Part shown: positions 15,228 through 24,045 of the stretch, piece by piece | Numbering within the stretch: position 1 is the first letter of the stretch | Layout of the letters: each line of letters starts with the position of its first letter | NCBI RefSeq assembly: GCF_004962245.1 | Contig: NZ_SUHQ01000013.1 | Span: 97,873-161,872, forward strand | Direction of reading: 5' to 3' | Length of the DNA: 64,000 nt | Source: Mesorhizobium sp. | GTDB taxonomy: Bacteria > Pseudomonadota > Alphaproteobacteria > Rhizobiales > Rhizobiaceae | Position numbers and translations under genes: made by a program | Notes under the pieces: generated by a model | Seen by the model: only the letters and a program-made list of their open reading frames with translations | Database searches by the model: none | What the model was told of the DNA's origin: nothing

Positions 15228-18035
15228 TTATTCGGCGTTATCCGGACCAGCCTCTTCGGCGCCAGTATCCGGACCGGCGTCGCCCTCGATAGTCTCTTCG
15301 GCTTCCTCGTCCGATTGCGGTTCCGATATACGCTCCACCGAAACGACTTTTTCGCCGTCGGCCGTGTTGAAGATGGTCACGCCCTTGGTGGCGCGGCTGG
15401 CGAAACGAATGCCGTTGACCGGCACGCGGATGACGGTGCCGCCATCCGAAACAAGCATGATCTGGTCGTCATTGCCGACCGGGAAGGTCGCAACCAATTG
15501 GCCGATCTCAGCCGCTTTCGACACGTCGGTGGCGCGGATACCCTTACCGCCGCGCCCTGTGAGGCGGAAATCGTAGGACGACGAACGCTTGCCGTAGCCA
15601 TATTCCGTCACCGTCAGCACGAACTGCTCATGCACTTTGAGGAATTCGTAGCGTTCGTCGGAAAGCTCCGCCTCCTCGCCGACCTCTTCGTTTGTCAACG
15701 CGATTTCCTCTTCCTCGCCGGCGGCAATGCCGGCGGCGAGCCGGCGCTCGGCGACCGCCCGCCTGAGATAGGCGGCGCGCTCGGCGGGCGATGCATCGAC
15801 ATGCTCGATCACCGCCATCGAGATCACCCGGTCGGTGTCGGCCATGGCGATGCCGCGCACGCCGACCGAATTGCGGCTTTGGAAGACGCGCACGTCGCTC
15901 ACCGAAAAGCGGATGCACTGGCCGGAACTTGCGGTCAAAAGCACGTCGTCATTGTCGGTGCAGGTCTCGACGCCGAGAATCTCGTCGCCTTGCTCTTCCA
16001 GCTTCATGGCGATCTTGCCGTTGCGGTTGACCTGGACGAAGTCCGACAGCTTGTTGCGGCGCACCGTGCCGCGCGTCGTGGCGAACATCACGTCGAGTTC
16101 GCCCCAACTCGTCTCGTCCTCGGGTAGCGGCATGATGGTAGTGATGCGCTCGCCCTGCTCCAGCGGCAGCATGTTGATCAGCGCCTTGCCGCGTGACTGC
16201 GGGTTGCCGATCGGCAGGCGCCAGACCTTTTCCTTATAGACGATGCCACGCGAGGAGAAGAACAGCACCGGCGTGTGCGTATTGGCGACGAACAGCCGGG
16301 TGACGAAATCCTCTTCCTTGGTCGACATGCCGGAGCGGCCTTTGCCGCCGCGGCGCTGCGCCCGGTAGAGCGACAGCGGCACGCGCTTGATATAGCCGGA
16401 ATGGCTGACCGTCACGACCATGTCCTCGCGCTGGATCAGGTCCTCGTCTTCCATGTCCGCACCGCCCTCGGAAAGTTCGGTGCGGCGCGGCGTGCCGAAC
16501 TCGTCGCGCACGGCGATAAGCTCGTCCTTGACGATCTGCTGGATGCGGGCGCGTGACGACAGGATGTCGAGATAATCGACGATCTCCGCACCGATCGTGT
16601 TCAGCTCGTCGGCGATCTCGTCGCGGCCGAGCGCGGTCAGGCGCTGCAGGCGCAGTTCGAGGATGGCGCGCGCCTGTTCCTCGGACAGATTGTAGGTGCC
16701 GTCCTCGTTGATGCGGTGGCGCGGATCGTCGATCAGCAGGATCAGCGATTCGACGTCGCCTGAGGGCCAGCGCCGTTCCATCAACTGCTCGCGCGCCGTC
16801 TGCGGGTCCGGCGCGCTGCGGATCAGCTTTATGACCTCGTCGATATTGGCAACGGCAATGGCAAGGCCGACCAGCACGTGGGCGCGGTCGCGCGCCTTGC
16901 GCAGCAGGAACTTCGTGCGCCGGCTGATCACCTCCTCGCGGAAGGCGACGAACGCCTTCAGCATGTCGATCAGCGTCAGCAATTCCGGCTTGCCGCCGTT
17001 CAGGGCCACCATATTGGCGCCGAACGACGTCTGCAGCGGCGTGAAACGGTAGAGCTGGTTGAGAATGACGTCGGCGACCGCATCGCGCTTCAGTTCGATG
17101 ACGACGCGGTAGCCCTGGCGGTCGCTCTCGTCGCGGATGTCGGAAATGCCCTCGATGCGCTTGTCGCGCACAAGCTCGGCCATCTTCTCGATCATCGACG
17201 ACTTGTTCACCTGGTAGGGAACCTCGGTGATGATGATCGATTCACGGTCGTTGCCGCGCGCCTCGATGTTGACTCGGCCGCGCATGACGATGGAACCGCG
17301 GCCGGTCGAATAAGCGCTGTAGATGCCCGAGCGGCCAAGCACGATGCCGCCGGTCGGGAAATCCGGCCCCGGAATGATTTCCATCAGGGCCGGCAGATCG
17401 ATCGCCGGATTGTCGATAAGGGCAATCGCGCCGTTGCAGACCTCGCCCAGATTGTGCGGCGGGATGTTTGTGGCCATGCCGACGGCGATGCCGCCGGAGC
17501 CGTTGACCAACAGGTTTGGAAACCGCGCCGGCAAGACTTTCGGCTCGCTGCCGGACGCATCATAAGTGTCCTGGAAATCGACGGTTTCCTTGTCGATGTC
17601 CTCCAGCAATTCATGCGCGACCTTGGTCAGCCGCGATTCGGTGTAACGCATCGCCGCCGGCGGATCGCCGTCGATCGAGCCGAAATTGCCCTGCCCGTCG
17701 ATCAGCGGCACGCGCAGCGACCAGTCCTGCGCCATGCGCACCAAGGCGTCGTAGATCGAGGCGTCGCCATGCGGATGGTATTTACCCATCACGTCGGCGA
17801 CCGGGCGCGCCGATTTCACATATTTGCGGTTCCAGTGGTAGCCGCTCTCATGAGCGGCGTAGAGAATGCGGCGATGCACCGGCTTCAACCCGTCGCGCAC
17901 GTCGGGAAGCGCACGGCTGACGATCACGCTCATGGCGTAATCGAGATAGGAGCGCTGCATCTCCTCGATGATCGATATCGGCTCAATGCCGGTCGGGCCG
18001 CCGTCGGCGCCGCGCGGTGTCTTCTGGTCGGTCAA
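15228..18035 (-). CDS. gyrA: DNA gyrase subunit A
   Basis: A 935-residue type II topoisomerase subunit that breaks and rejoins DNA during negative supercoiling. The active-site tyrosine lies in AAMRYTE near residue 128. Six C-terminal beta-pinwheel blades follow the winged-helix, tower and coiled-coil domains; the gyrase box is QRRGGKG in the C-terminal domain, followed by an acidic tail ([20 protein letters not shown]). The quinolone region reads [10 protein letters not shown], so the position equal to E. coli Ser83 is alanine while Asp87 is kept. The start is a TTG at 18035 with a weak ribosome-binding site; TATATA and TTGGAG elements lie upstream. Confidence 0.97.
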   Translation of the reverse strand: MTDQKTPRGADGGPTGIEPISIIEEMQRSYLDYAMSVIVSRALPDVRDGLKPVHRRILYAAHESGYHWNRKYVKSARPVADVMGKYHPHGDASIYDALVRMAQDWSLRVPLIDGQGNFGSIDGDPPAAMRYTESRLTKVAHELLEDIDKETVDFQDTYDASGSEPKVLPARFPNLLVNGSGGIAVGMATNIPPHNLGEVCNGAIALIDNPAIDLPALMEIIPGPDFPTGGIVLGRSGIYSAYSTGRGSIVMRGRVNIEARGNDRESIIITEVPYQVNKSSMIEKMAELVRDKRIEGISDIRDESDRQGYRVVIELKRDAVADVILNQLYRFTPLQTSFGANMVALNGGKPELLTLIDMLKAFVAFREEVISRRTKFLLRKARDRAHVLVGLAIAVANIDEVIKLIRSAPDPQTAREQLMERRWPSGDVESLILLIDDPRHRINEDGTYNLSEEQARAILELRLQRLTALGRDEIADELNTIGAEIVDYLDILSSRARIQQIVKDELIAVRDEFGTPRRTELSEGGADMEDEDLIQREDMVVTVSHSGYIKRVPLSLYRAQRRGGKGRSGMSTKEEDFVTRLFVANTHTPVLFFSSRGIVYKEKVWRLPIGNPQSRGKALINMLPLEQGERITTIMPLPEDETSWGELDVMFATTRGTVRRNKLSDFVQVNRNGKIAMKLEEQGDEILGVETCTDNDDVLLTASSGQCIRFSVSDVRVFQSRNSVGVRGIAMADTDRVISMAVIEHVDASPAERAAYLRRAVAERRLAAGIAAGEEEEIALTNEEVGEEAELSDERYEFLKVHEQFVLTVTEYGYGKRSSSYDFRLTGRGGKGIRATDVSKAAEIGQLVATFPVGNDDQIMLVSDGGTVIRVPVNGIRFASRATKGVTIFNTADGEKVVSVERISEPQSDEEAEETIEGDAGPDTGAEEAGPDNAE

Positions 18036-18071
18036 ATCAGGTCACAATCTAATCAGGAATCACTTGGTGCT

Positions 18072-18099
18072 TATATAGGAAGCCGGGCCGAAACTCCAA
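18072..18099 (-). promoter_or_regulatory. Putative sigma-70 promoter of gyrA
   Basis: On the minus strand TTGGAG (18099-18094) and TATATA (18077-18072) are separated by 16 bp. The -10 lies 37 bp before the gyrA TTG. The -10 is strong and the -35 moderate. Confidence 0.5.
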
Positions 18100-18226
18100 C
18101 GTCCGCCGCAGTTTTCCAGTGTCCATTTTTGCGGTGATTTCAAAAGGATACCACTGATTGCGACGATATGGCCGCGGCGCATTTCGTGGCCGCCGGCACA
18201 AAGTTCATTATCAGGCCAATTTTGCC

Positions 18227-19084
18227 TCACAAAGCCGGAACGGCAGATGTGTTCGGCACTTTATCGCCTCGCTGGCGGACCCGATAGGCGCCAGGCGCCT
18301 CCCCCATCACGCGCCGGAAACGGCGGTTGAAGGTCGACAAATCATTGAACCCCGCCTCGAAGGCGATCGTCGAGATCGCCTCGTCCGACATGCGCAGCCG
18401 CACCGTCGCCCTGTGCAGGCGGGTCTTCAGCAGGAACTGATAGGGCGTCATGCCCGCTACATGCCGGAAGGTGCGCAGGAAATGGTAGGGACTGGTCGCC
18501 GTCTCGTCTGCAAGTTCGGCAAGCGAGACCGGCCTTTCGGCATCAAGCTCGATGCGCCGCACCGCCTCCGCGACACGTTTCTGGTCGCGGCGGCTCGGCG
18601 ACCGGGCGGCGTGCGCAACGCCGGAGGCGGCAGTGACCGCCGCGCCGGCAATGCGCAGACCGAGTTCCTCGAACGCGTCGATGTCGGCTGTCTCCCGCGC
18701 GGCTTCCGCCTCGGCCAGCAGCGGTGCAAGCGCTGGCAAGGCCGGCAGCCGCGGCGTCCCGAAGGCCAGCGTCTTCACGCCCGGCAGGTCGGCGACGATC
18801 TGTTCCATATAGGCCGGCCCGAAATGGAAGGAGAGGCAACGGTCGCCGGCGCCATGCTCGTGCCCGCACTCGTAGCAGGTGCCGGGGTTGCCGAGCAGAA
18901 GCGCGCCCGGCGTCAGCATCGCTGTGCCCTGGAATGCGCGGTAGCGAAAGGTGCCGCTGGTCACCGCGGCGACGCAGAAATTACGATGCTCTTCCTCGAA
19001 TGGACGATCAGCGGCGCTGGCGGTGCAGACCACGTCCAACACCTTCCAATCGGGTCCAGACGTCAAAGCTCGCGCGGTTGCCAT
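18227..19084 (-). CDS. AraC-family transcriptional regulator
   Basis: A 285-residue regulator. The N-terminal cupin-like sensor part contains FRYRAFQGTAMLTPGALLLGN and CYECGHEHGAGDRCLSFHFG. The C-terminal double helix-turn-helix holds SLAELADETATSPYHFLRTF and TIAFEAGFNDLSTFNRRFRR, the AraC signature. It is divergent from a DUF1579-like gene 84 bp away and may control it, along with the VOC gene that follows (inference). The ligand is unknown. Confidence 0.9.
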   Translation of the reverse strand: MATARALTSGPDWKVLDVVCTASAADRPFEEEHRNFCVAAVTSGTFRYRAFQGTAMLTPGALLLGNPGTCYECGHEHGAGDRCLSFHFGPAYMEQIVADLPGVKTLAFGTPRLPALPALAPLLAEAEAARETADIDAFEELGLRIAGAAVTAASGVAHAARSPSRRDQKRVAEAVRRIELDAERPVSLAELADETATSPYHFLRTFRHVAGMTPYQFLLKTRLHRATVRLRMSDEAISTIAFEAGFNDLSTFNRRFRRVMGEAPGAYRVRQRGDKVPNTSAVPAL

Positions 19085-19168
19085 GGTCGAAACATAGCAA
19101 TTTTTCCCAAGCGCAAGAAGCTGCCAAGGCCTAATCCGCTGGTCTCCTGACAGAACGAGGCCGAAACC

Positions 19169-19705
19169 ATGTTCAACTCATCGTCTTTTGCCGAAGCCCT
19201 GCATAGCGATGGGCCGGCCGCGAACCTTGCCGAGAAGCTGAACCTTTACGGGCGCTTCGTCGGCGCCTGGACATTTGACGCCACGCGCCATCTCGAAGAC
19301 GGCCAGATGCTGACCGGGCGCGGCGAGGTGCATTTCGGCTGGGTCCTCGAAGGCCGCGCGATCCAGGACGTATGGATCCTGCCCGCGCGCGACGCCGGCC
19401 CCTCGCCTTCGCTCGGCAAATGGACCTTCTGCGGCACGACATTGCGCGTCTATGACCCCGGCGTCGATGCCTGGCACATCTTCTGGAGCGACCCGCGCAA
19501 CCAATACTACAGCCGCCAGCTCGGCCGCGCCGAGGGCGACACCATCGTCCAGCAAGGCGCCGACGGCACCGGCGCTTCGGTGCGCTGGAGCTTTTCTCGC
19601 ATCACCGAAAACTCGTTCCGCTGGCTGGGCGAACGCTCGCAGGACGACGGCGCGACCTGGCGGCTGGAAGTCGAGTTCCTGGCGCACCGCGCAACTGGAA
19701 GCTGA
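19169..19705 (+). CDS. DUF1579-like beta-barrel hypothetical protein
   Basis: A 178-residue soluble protein. It contains LNLYGRFVGAWTFDATRHL, GRGEVHFGWVLEGRAIQDVW, DAWHIFWSDPRNQYY and SFRWLGERSQDDGATWRLE, a pattern of alternating strands with conserved tryptophans. Related sequences are annotated as DUF1579 or lipocalin-like. No signal peptide is seen. GAGG lies nine bases before the ATG. It is divergent from the AraC gene and 32 bp before a VOC gene, probably the same transcript. Enzymatic role unknown. Confidence 0.7.
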   Translation: MFNSSSFAEALHSDGPAANLAEKLNLYGRFVGAWTFDATRHLEDGQMLTGRGEVHFGWVLEGRAIQDVWILPARDAGPSPSLGKWTFCGTTLRVYDPGVDAWHIFWSDPRNQYYSRQLGRAEGDTIVQQGADGTGASVRWSFSRITENSFRWLGERSQDDGATWRLEVEFLAHRATGS

Positions 19706-19737
19706 CGACCCAACATATTGTAACAAAGGAGAAAAAA

Positions 19738-20115
19738 ATGCTGGATCATGTCTCGATCGGTGTCCGCGACACTAACGTCTCGAAGCGTTTCTACGACGCC
19801 GCGCTAAAGCCTCTCGGCTACACCTGTCTTAGCCAGTCGCCAGGCTCGCTCGGCTATGGCGCGGAGGCGGTAGCGCTATGGGTGAACGAGGCTCAGCGCC
19901 CGGTTTCGGCCGACGGCGAATCCGGCCTGCATTTCTGCTTTGCAGCGCCAACACGGAGCAGCGTCGACGCTTTCCATGCGGGTGCCTTACGTAAAGGCGG
20001 CAGTGACAATGGGGCACCTGGCCTGCGCGCCAGCTATGGCGAAAACTACTACGCTGCCTTTATCATCGACCCGGACGGCTATCGCCTCGAGGCCTATTGT
20101 GGAGTGGCCAGCTAG
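19738..20115 (+). CDS. VOC-family (glyoxalase/bleomycin-resistance fold) protein
   Basis: A 125-residue protein with two beta-alpha-beta-beta-beta modules. It starts MLDHVSIGVRDTNVSKRFYD with a putative metal-ligand histidine at residue 4, then GLHFCFAAP with a second histidine, and ends FIIDPDGYRLEAYCG with a glutamate. AAAGGAG before the ATG is a strong ribosome-binding site. Such domains bind a metal and catalyse isomerisation, dioxygenation or thiol addition; the substrate is not inferable. Confidence 0.85.
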   Translation: MLDHVSIGVRDTNVSKRFYDAALKPLGYTCLSQSPGSLGYGAEAVALWVNEAQRPVSADGESGLHFCFAAPTRSSVDAFHAGALRKGGSDNGAPGLRASYGENYYAAFIIDPDGYRLEAYCGVAS

Positions 20116-20246
20116 GCTCACGCCACCCATCAAGGTTGCCGAACTCCCGCAGTTCAAACGGTTTCCACTGACCCTGCTTTGCTCTACCAATGCCAAGCTT
20201 CGGGCAATACCAGTATTCGGGCACGGCCCGGCGGGGAGGGTCAGAG

Positions 20247-20876
20247 ATGCCGAGCTTCGACAGCCTGTTCAACGCCTTCGTCACCATTCTCGTGACCATC
20301 GACCCGCCTGGCCTGGCGCCTCTCTTCCTCGCTGTGACACGCGGCATGAACCGCGAAGAGCGCAACCAGGTTTCGGTGCGCGCTTCGGTCATCGGCTTCC
20401 TGGTGATGGCGCTGTTCGCAATCGCCGGCGCGTCGATCCTGTCGGTGTTCGGCATCACGCTGCCGGCCTTCCGTGTTGCCGGCGGGTTCCTGCTGTTCTT
20501 CATTGCCTTCGAAATGGTGTTCGAGCGCCGGCAGGACCGCAAGGAGAAGATCGGCGACGTCGCCATCACCAGGGACATGATCCACAACATCGCCGCCTTC
20601 CCGCTGGCGATCCCGCTGATCGCCGGTCCAGGCGCGATTTCCGCGACCGTCCTGCTGTCCGGCTCGTTTCAGGGTTTTGGCGCCCAGACAGCCCTTGTCG
20701 GCATCATCGCGATCTGCCTGGTCATCACCTACATGGTGTTCATTCTGTCAGAGCGCATCGATCGCATCCTCGGCCATACCGGCCGCTCGATCCTGACGCG
20801 GCTGCTCGGCGTCATCCTGGCGGCACTCGCCGTGCAGTTCGTCGCCGACGGCATCAAGGCGCTGATGGTGGGGTAG
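20247..20876 (+). CDS. MarC family integral membrane protein
   Basis: A 209-residue protein with about six membrane helices of the MarC/UPF0056 family. The signature runs FVTILVTIDPPGLAPLFL at the N-terminus and FPLAIPLIAGPGAISATVLL in the middle, with LGVILAALAVQFVADGIKAL at the end. ATG 20247 is preferred over one at 20190 because GGGGAGGG precedes it and the family begins there. The name comes from proximity to mar genes in E. coli; a multidrug role has not been substantiated. Function unknown. Confidence 0.9.
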   Translation: MPSFDSLFNAFVTILVTIDPPGLAPLFLAVTRGMNREERNQVSVRASVIGFLVMALFAIAGASILSVFGITLPAFRVAGGFLLFFIAFEMVFERRQDRKEKIGDVAITRDMIHNIAAFPLAIPLIAGPGAISATVLLSGSFQGFGAQTALVGIIAICLVITYMVFILSERIDRILGHTGRSILTRLLGVILAALAVQFVADGIKALMVG

Positions 20877-20885
20877 GAACGTGCC

Positions 20886-21311
20886 CTACTTCGCCGTCGT
20901 GTCGATGACTTCGAAGTCGTGGGTGATCTCGGCGGTCTTGGCCATCATAGCAGAAGCCGAGCAGTATTTTTCGATCGAAAGATCGATCGCCCGCCTCACC
21001 TTGTCGGGCGAGAGCGCCCGACCCTTGACGATGAAATGCATATGGATGCGCGTGAACACCCTGGGATCGACTTGCGCCCGGTCGGCGTCGAGCTCGACCA
21101 CGCAGTCCTCGACCGCCTCGCGCCCCTTTTCGAGGATGTGGACCACATCGTAAGCCGAGCAGCCGCCAGTGCCGAGCAGCACCAGTTCCATCGGACTCGG
21201 CCCCGGCGTCTTGCCGTCCGGCCCGAACGCGGTCCCCAGCACCACCTTGTGACCGCTGCCGGACTCGCCGACAAAGGTGCGCTCCTCGACCCATTTGATC
21301 CGTGCTTTCAC
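20886..21311 (-). CDS. OsmC/Ohr-family protein
   Basis: A 141-residue protein of the OsmC family, which reduces organic hydroperoxides with a pair of cysteines. Cysteines are seen in LLGTGGCSAYDVV and IEKYCSASAMM, at the expected family positions, with a further one in VEDCVVELDADR. The start is a GTG at 21311 with AAAGGA eight bases upstream; a longer frame to 21350 begins inside a repeat-rich spacer. It belongs to the YhfA-like branch, whose substrate is less well defined than that of Ohr. It converges with marC, 9 bp apart. Confidence 0.85.
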   Translation of the reverse strand: MKARIKWVEERTFVGESGSGHKVVLGTAFGPDGKTPGPSPMELVLLGTGGCSAYDVVHILEKGREAVEDCVVELDADRAQVDPRVFTRIHMHFIVKGRALSPDKVRRAIDLSIEKYCSASAMMAKTAEITHDFEVIDTTAK

Positions 21312-21351
21312 CTGATACGTCCTTTCACCGCGCACACCGCTTAAATGCACT

Positions 21352-21386
21352 GCGTCCCGAAAACCCAGGACAGATTTTCGGGACGC
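21352..21386. repeat. Palindromic element between osmC-like gene and ssb
   Basis: GCGTCCCGAAAA (21352-21363) and TTTTCGGGACGC (21375-21386) are perfect 12-bp inverted arms with an 11-bp loop. In the minus-strand direction it could fold downstream of ssb and end its transcript, although no clear T-run follows. Confidence 0.6.
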
Positions 21387-21447
21387 TAATGAATGGCTTC
21401 AAACAGCTGGCGTTGTCAGCCCACGCAGAGCCGTCCGCCCCGAAAAA

Positions 21448-21963
21448 TCAGAACGGGATTTCGTCGTCCAGTTCGCGGGAGGCGCCACCGCCGCCCTTAT
21501 TGCCGCCACCGCCGCGATTGAAGCTCTCGCCCGGGCCTGATTGGCCGAAATCGGAACCGCGGCTGCTGCCGCCACCGGCATAGCTGCCGACCTGACCGCC
21601 CTCGCCTTGCCCGCGCGCGTCGAGCATCTGCAGCTCGCCACGGAATTTCTGCAGCACGATTTCGGTCGTGTAGCGGTCATTGCCAGTCTGGTCCTGCCAT
21701 TTGCGCGTCTGCAACTGGCCCTCGACGTAAACCTTCATGCCCTTCTTCAGGTACTGCTCGGCTACCTTGGCGAGCTGGTCGTTGAAGATGACGACATTGT
21801 GCCACTCGGTCTTTTCCTTGCGCTCGCCGGAATTCTTGTCGCGCCAGCTTTCCGACGTGGCGACGCGGATATTGACGACCGGGTCACCCGAATTCAGACG
21901 ACGGATTTCCGGGTCCGCACCGAGATTGCCCACCAGGATGACCTTGTTGACGCTACCCGCCAT
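21448..21963 (-). CDS. ssb: Single-stranded DNA-binding protein
   Basis: A 171-residue SSB. Residues 1-110 form the OB fold, from [19 protein letters not shown] to [20 protein letters not shown] glycine- and arginine-rich linker follows and the protein ends in the partner-binding acidic tip DDEIPF. It coats single-stranded DNA and recruits repair and replication proteins. A LexA box lies about 100 bp upstream, indicating SOS induction. Confidence 0.97.
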   Translation of the reverse strand: MAGSVNKVILVGNLGADPEIRRLNSGDPVVNIRVATSESWRDKNSGERKEKTEWHNVVIFNDQLAKVAEQYLKKGMKVYVEGQLQTRKWQDQTGNDRYTTEIVLQKFRGELQMLDARGQGEGGQVGSYAGGGSSRGSDFGQSGPGESFNRGGGGNKGGGGASRELDDEIPF

Positions 21964-22063
21964 GATACTTCTCCGCGCTTATCCGAAACAAAATTCTGTC
22001 GCTCACCTTACAGGCTGCGGACAATCGCCGCCTGCCGTGGCTGCCTTTTCCCACAAGGTTTTT

Positions 22064-22078
22064 GTTCTCTTTTCGTTC
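22064..22078 (-). promoter_or_regulatory. LexA (SOS) box upstream of ssb
   Basis: GTTC-TCTTTTC-GTTC at 22064-22078 is an exact match to the alphaproteobacterial LexA consensus GTTC-N7-GTTC. It lies 101 bp before the ssb ATG, between ssb and the divergent ArsR gene. A second exact match precedes uvrA. Confidence 0.7.
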
Positions 22079-22198
22079 TATGTCGCATCGATCCCATTGT
22101 CAAGGAATGTCAGCAATCCACGAGGTTCGCAGCGCCATTCCATATGGGCGCGAAAACACCGCTTGCCAAATCAATAAGTATGGACTTATGCTTCTACC

Positions 22199-22513
22199 AT
22201 GATCGAAGCAGAGATTTTTCGAGCGCTTTCCGACCCAACGCGCCGCGCCGTCTACGAGCGGCTCGCCGCCGGCGAGATGACGGTATCGGAACTGCGCAGC
22301 GGCATGACCGTGTCGCAACCGGCAGTGTCGCAGCATCTCGCGGTGCTGCGCGGCGCCGGCCTGGTGGTCGAGCGGCGAGCCGGCCGCAACGCCTATTATC
22401 GCGCCGATCCGCAGGGGCTTGACCCACTGCTCGGCTGGATCGAGCGCTACCGCGCGTTCTGGCCCGAGCGTATCGAAAGGCTCAAGGCGGTTTTGAAGGA
22501 TATGGACCAATGA
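22199..22513 (+). CDS. ArsR-family transcriptional regulator
   Basis: A 104-residue winged-helix repressor. FRALSDPTRRAVYERL at the N-terminus and MTVSQPAVSQHLAVLRGAGL are the recognition helix region. There are no metal-binding cysteines, so it belongs to the non-metal ArsR group usually paired with SRPBCC genes. Its stop overlaps the next start by 4 bp (ATGA), so the two are translationally coupled. Confidence 0.9.
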   Translation: MIEAEIFRALSDPTRRAVYERLAAGEMTVSELRSGMTVSQPAVSQHLAVLRGAGLVVERRAGRNAYYRADPQGLDPLLGWIERYRAFWPERIERLKAVLKDMDQ

Positions 22514-22992
22514 CGGCAGATTCGATCGAGTTCGAGTGCGAGCTTCCAGACCCGCCGGAAAAAGTATGGCGGGCGCTGACGGTGCCGGACCTGCTCGCGG
22601 CCTGGATGATGCCGAACGACATCAAGCCCGAGATCGGCAGCCGCTTTGCCTTTGCCGGACCGGATGTGCCGATCGAGTGCGAGATCCTCGACGCCGAGCC
22701 CGAACGCCTGCTGCGCTACTCCTGGCGGGAGCGGCCGGCCCCGGGCGATGCACATGATCCGCTCGCCGGCCCACTGGACAGTCCTTTGGACAGCCCAATG
22801 GACAGCATAGTCACCTTCACGCTCGACCGAACTGTGTCGGGCGGCACGCATCTGCGCATCGTCCACGATGGATTTGCGCGAGTAGCTGCGGTTGCGATGG
22901 CAGGCGCCGGTTGCCGGCTTTCGCTCAACGCGCGCAGCCCCAAACAAACCATTGCCGCAAACACGCCTCGCCTCTTCCTGCGCGCGGCCTGA
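22510..22992 (+). CDS. SRPBCC/AHSA1-domain protein
   Basis: A 160-residue START-like domain protein. It starts with the family pattern SIEFECELPDPPEKVWRALT, continues LLAAWMMPNDIKPEIGSRF and ends in IAANTPRLFLRAA. Residues 89-99 read PLDSPLDSPMDS, encoded by three near-identical 12-bp copies, suggesting slippage. Such proteins bind hydrophobic ligands. It is coupled to the upstream ArsR regulator, the usual pairing, which likely controls this gene. Confidence 0.85.
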   Translation: MTADSIEFECELPDPPEKVWRALTVPDLLAAWMMPNDIKPEIGSRFAFAGPDVPIECEILDAEPERLLRYSWRERPAPGDAHDPLAGPLDSPLDSPMDSIVTFTLDRTVSGGTHLRIVHDGFARVAAVAMAGAGCRLSLNARSPKQTIAANTPRLFLRAA

Positions 22993-23013
22993 GCGACACA
23001 ACGGAGAAAAGCG

Positions 23014-23619
23014 ATGAGCGGCTTTGCCAACCTGGTGCCGATGGTGATCGAGCAGTCGAGCCGCGGCGAACGCGCCTTCGACATTTTTTCGCGGCTGCTG
23101 CGCGAGCGCATCGTCTTCATCAACGGAGAGATCAATGACGGCGTGTCGGCGCTGGTCTGTGCCCAGCTTCTGTCGTTGGAATCCGACAATCCCGACAAGG
23201 AGATATCGCTCTACATCAACTCGCCGGGCGGCGTGGTGACCAGCGGCTTCGCCATCTACGACACGATGCAGTACATCTCTTGCCCGGTGTCGACCGTCTG
23301 CATGGGCTTTGCCGCGTCGATGGCCTCGTTCCTGCTGATGGCGGGCACGCCGGGCCGGCGCATCGCGCTGCCCAACACCAGCATCGTGCTGCACCAGCCG
23401 CTGGGCGGCTTTCAGGGCCAGGCTTCCGATATCCAGCGTCACGCCGAAGGCATCCTGCGCACCAAGAAGCGCATGACCGAACTCTATGCGCATCACTGCG
23501 GCCGCACGTTTGAAGAGGTCGAACGCACGCTCGACCGCGACTATTTCATGACCGCCGAGGAGGCAAAGACATGGGGCCTTGTCGACCATGTTTTCGACAC
23601 CCGCAAAAAGGCGGCGTGA
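23014..23619 (+). CDS. clpP: ClpP-like serine protease, orphan paralogue
   Basis: A 201-residue ClpP. The catalytic triad is complete with S102 (GFAASMAS), H127 (VLHQPLGG) and D176 (LDRDYFMT); INSPGG is at 69-73. CGGAGAAAAG precedes the ATG. No clpX, clpA or tig gene is nearby, so this is probably one of the extra ClpP paralogues that rhizobia carry in addition to the copy beside clpX. It would form tetradecameric barrels with an ATPase partner encoded elsewhere. Confidence 0.93.
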   Translation: MSGFANLVPMVIEQSSRGERAFDIFSRLLRERIVFINGEINDGVSALVCAQLLSLESDNPDKEISLYINSPGGVVTSGFAIYDTMQYISCPVSTVCMGFAASMASFLLMAGTPGRRIALPNTSIVLHQPLGGFQGQASDIQRHAEGILRTKKRMTELYAHHCGRTFEEVERTLDRDYFMTAEEAKTWGLVDHVFDTRKKAA

Positions 23620-23715
23620 AAAGGTAGCCGGCCGGCCACGGGTGACGATGACCACTTCGACAATTTTATCGCCACCGGTCTGGCTTCGGCCAGCGTGCGG
23701 CGATATGGTCCGCCG

Positions 23716-24012
23716 ATGCTCGAAGAGATCTCACGCGCCCGCCTGAACCGGCTGATCATCGGTGTTGCCGTCGCGGCCATGGTCTCCGGCATGGCATTCG
23801 CCGAAGACAATTCAACGCCTTCGCGGAAAGGCACGCTGCCCGGCGTGGCCAGCGACTATCGCATCGCCAAGCCGGCTCCCGTGCCCGAACCCGACAACGC
23901 CGTGCCGAGCAGCGGCAACGGTCAGTTCAAGATCGGCGATACCGATGTCAGGATTTCCGGCAGCATAACTCTGGATGTCAGTGCCGGCGCGATCAAGGCG
24001 CCCCGGCGGTAG
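23716..24012 (+). CDS. Hypothetical secreted protein, 98 residues
   Basis: N-terminal basic and hydrophobic stretch RLNRLIIGVAVAAMVSGMAFA is a good signal peptide, residues 9-29, with cleavage after AFA. The mature protein is short, with a disordered middle (PAPVPEPDNAVPSSGNG) and a C-terminal strand-rich part FKIGDTDVRISGSITLDVSA. The C-terminus looks like one beta-barrel or porin-like strand repeat but is too short to be a porin. A GTG at 23695 is a possible longer start. I recognise no family. Confidence 0.55.
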   Translation: MLEEISRARLNRLIIGVAVAAMVSGMAFAEDNSTPSRKGTLPGVASDYRIAKPAPVPEPDNAVPSSGNGQFKIGDTDVRISGSITLDVSAGAIKAPRR

Positions 24013-24045
24013 GCCGGTGAGTCCGCCAAGCCCTCCTATTGGCGC

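Noticed and set aside
16878..18137. 419-codon plus-strand frame opposite gyrA
   Set aside because: Antisense of a certain gyrA; composition is typical of GC-rich shadow frames.
23695..23715. Longer GTG start for the small secreted protein
   Set aside because: It would add seven residues before a normal signal peptide; kept only as an alternative.
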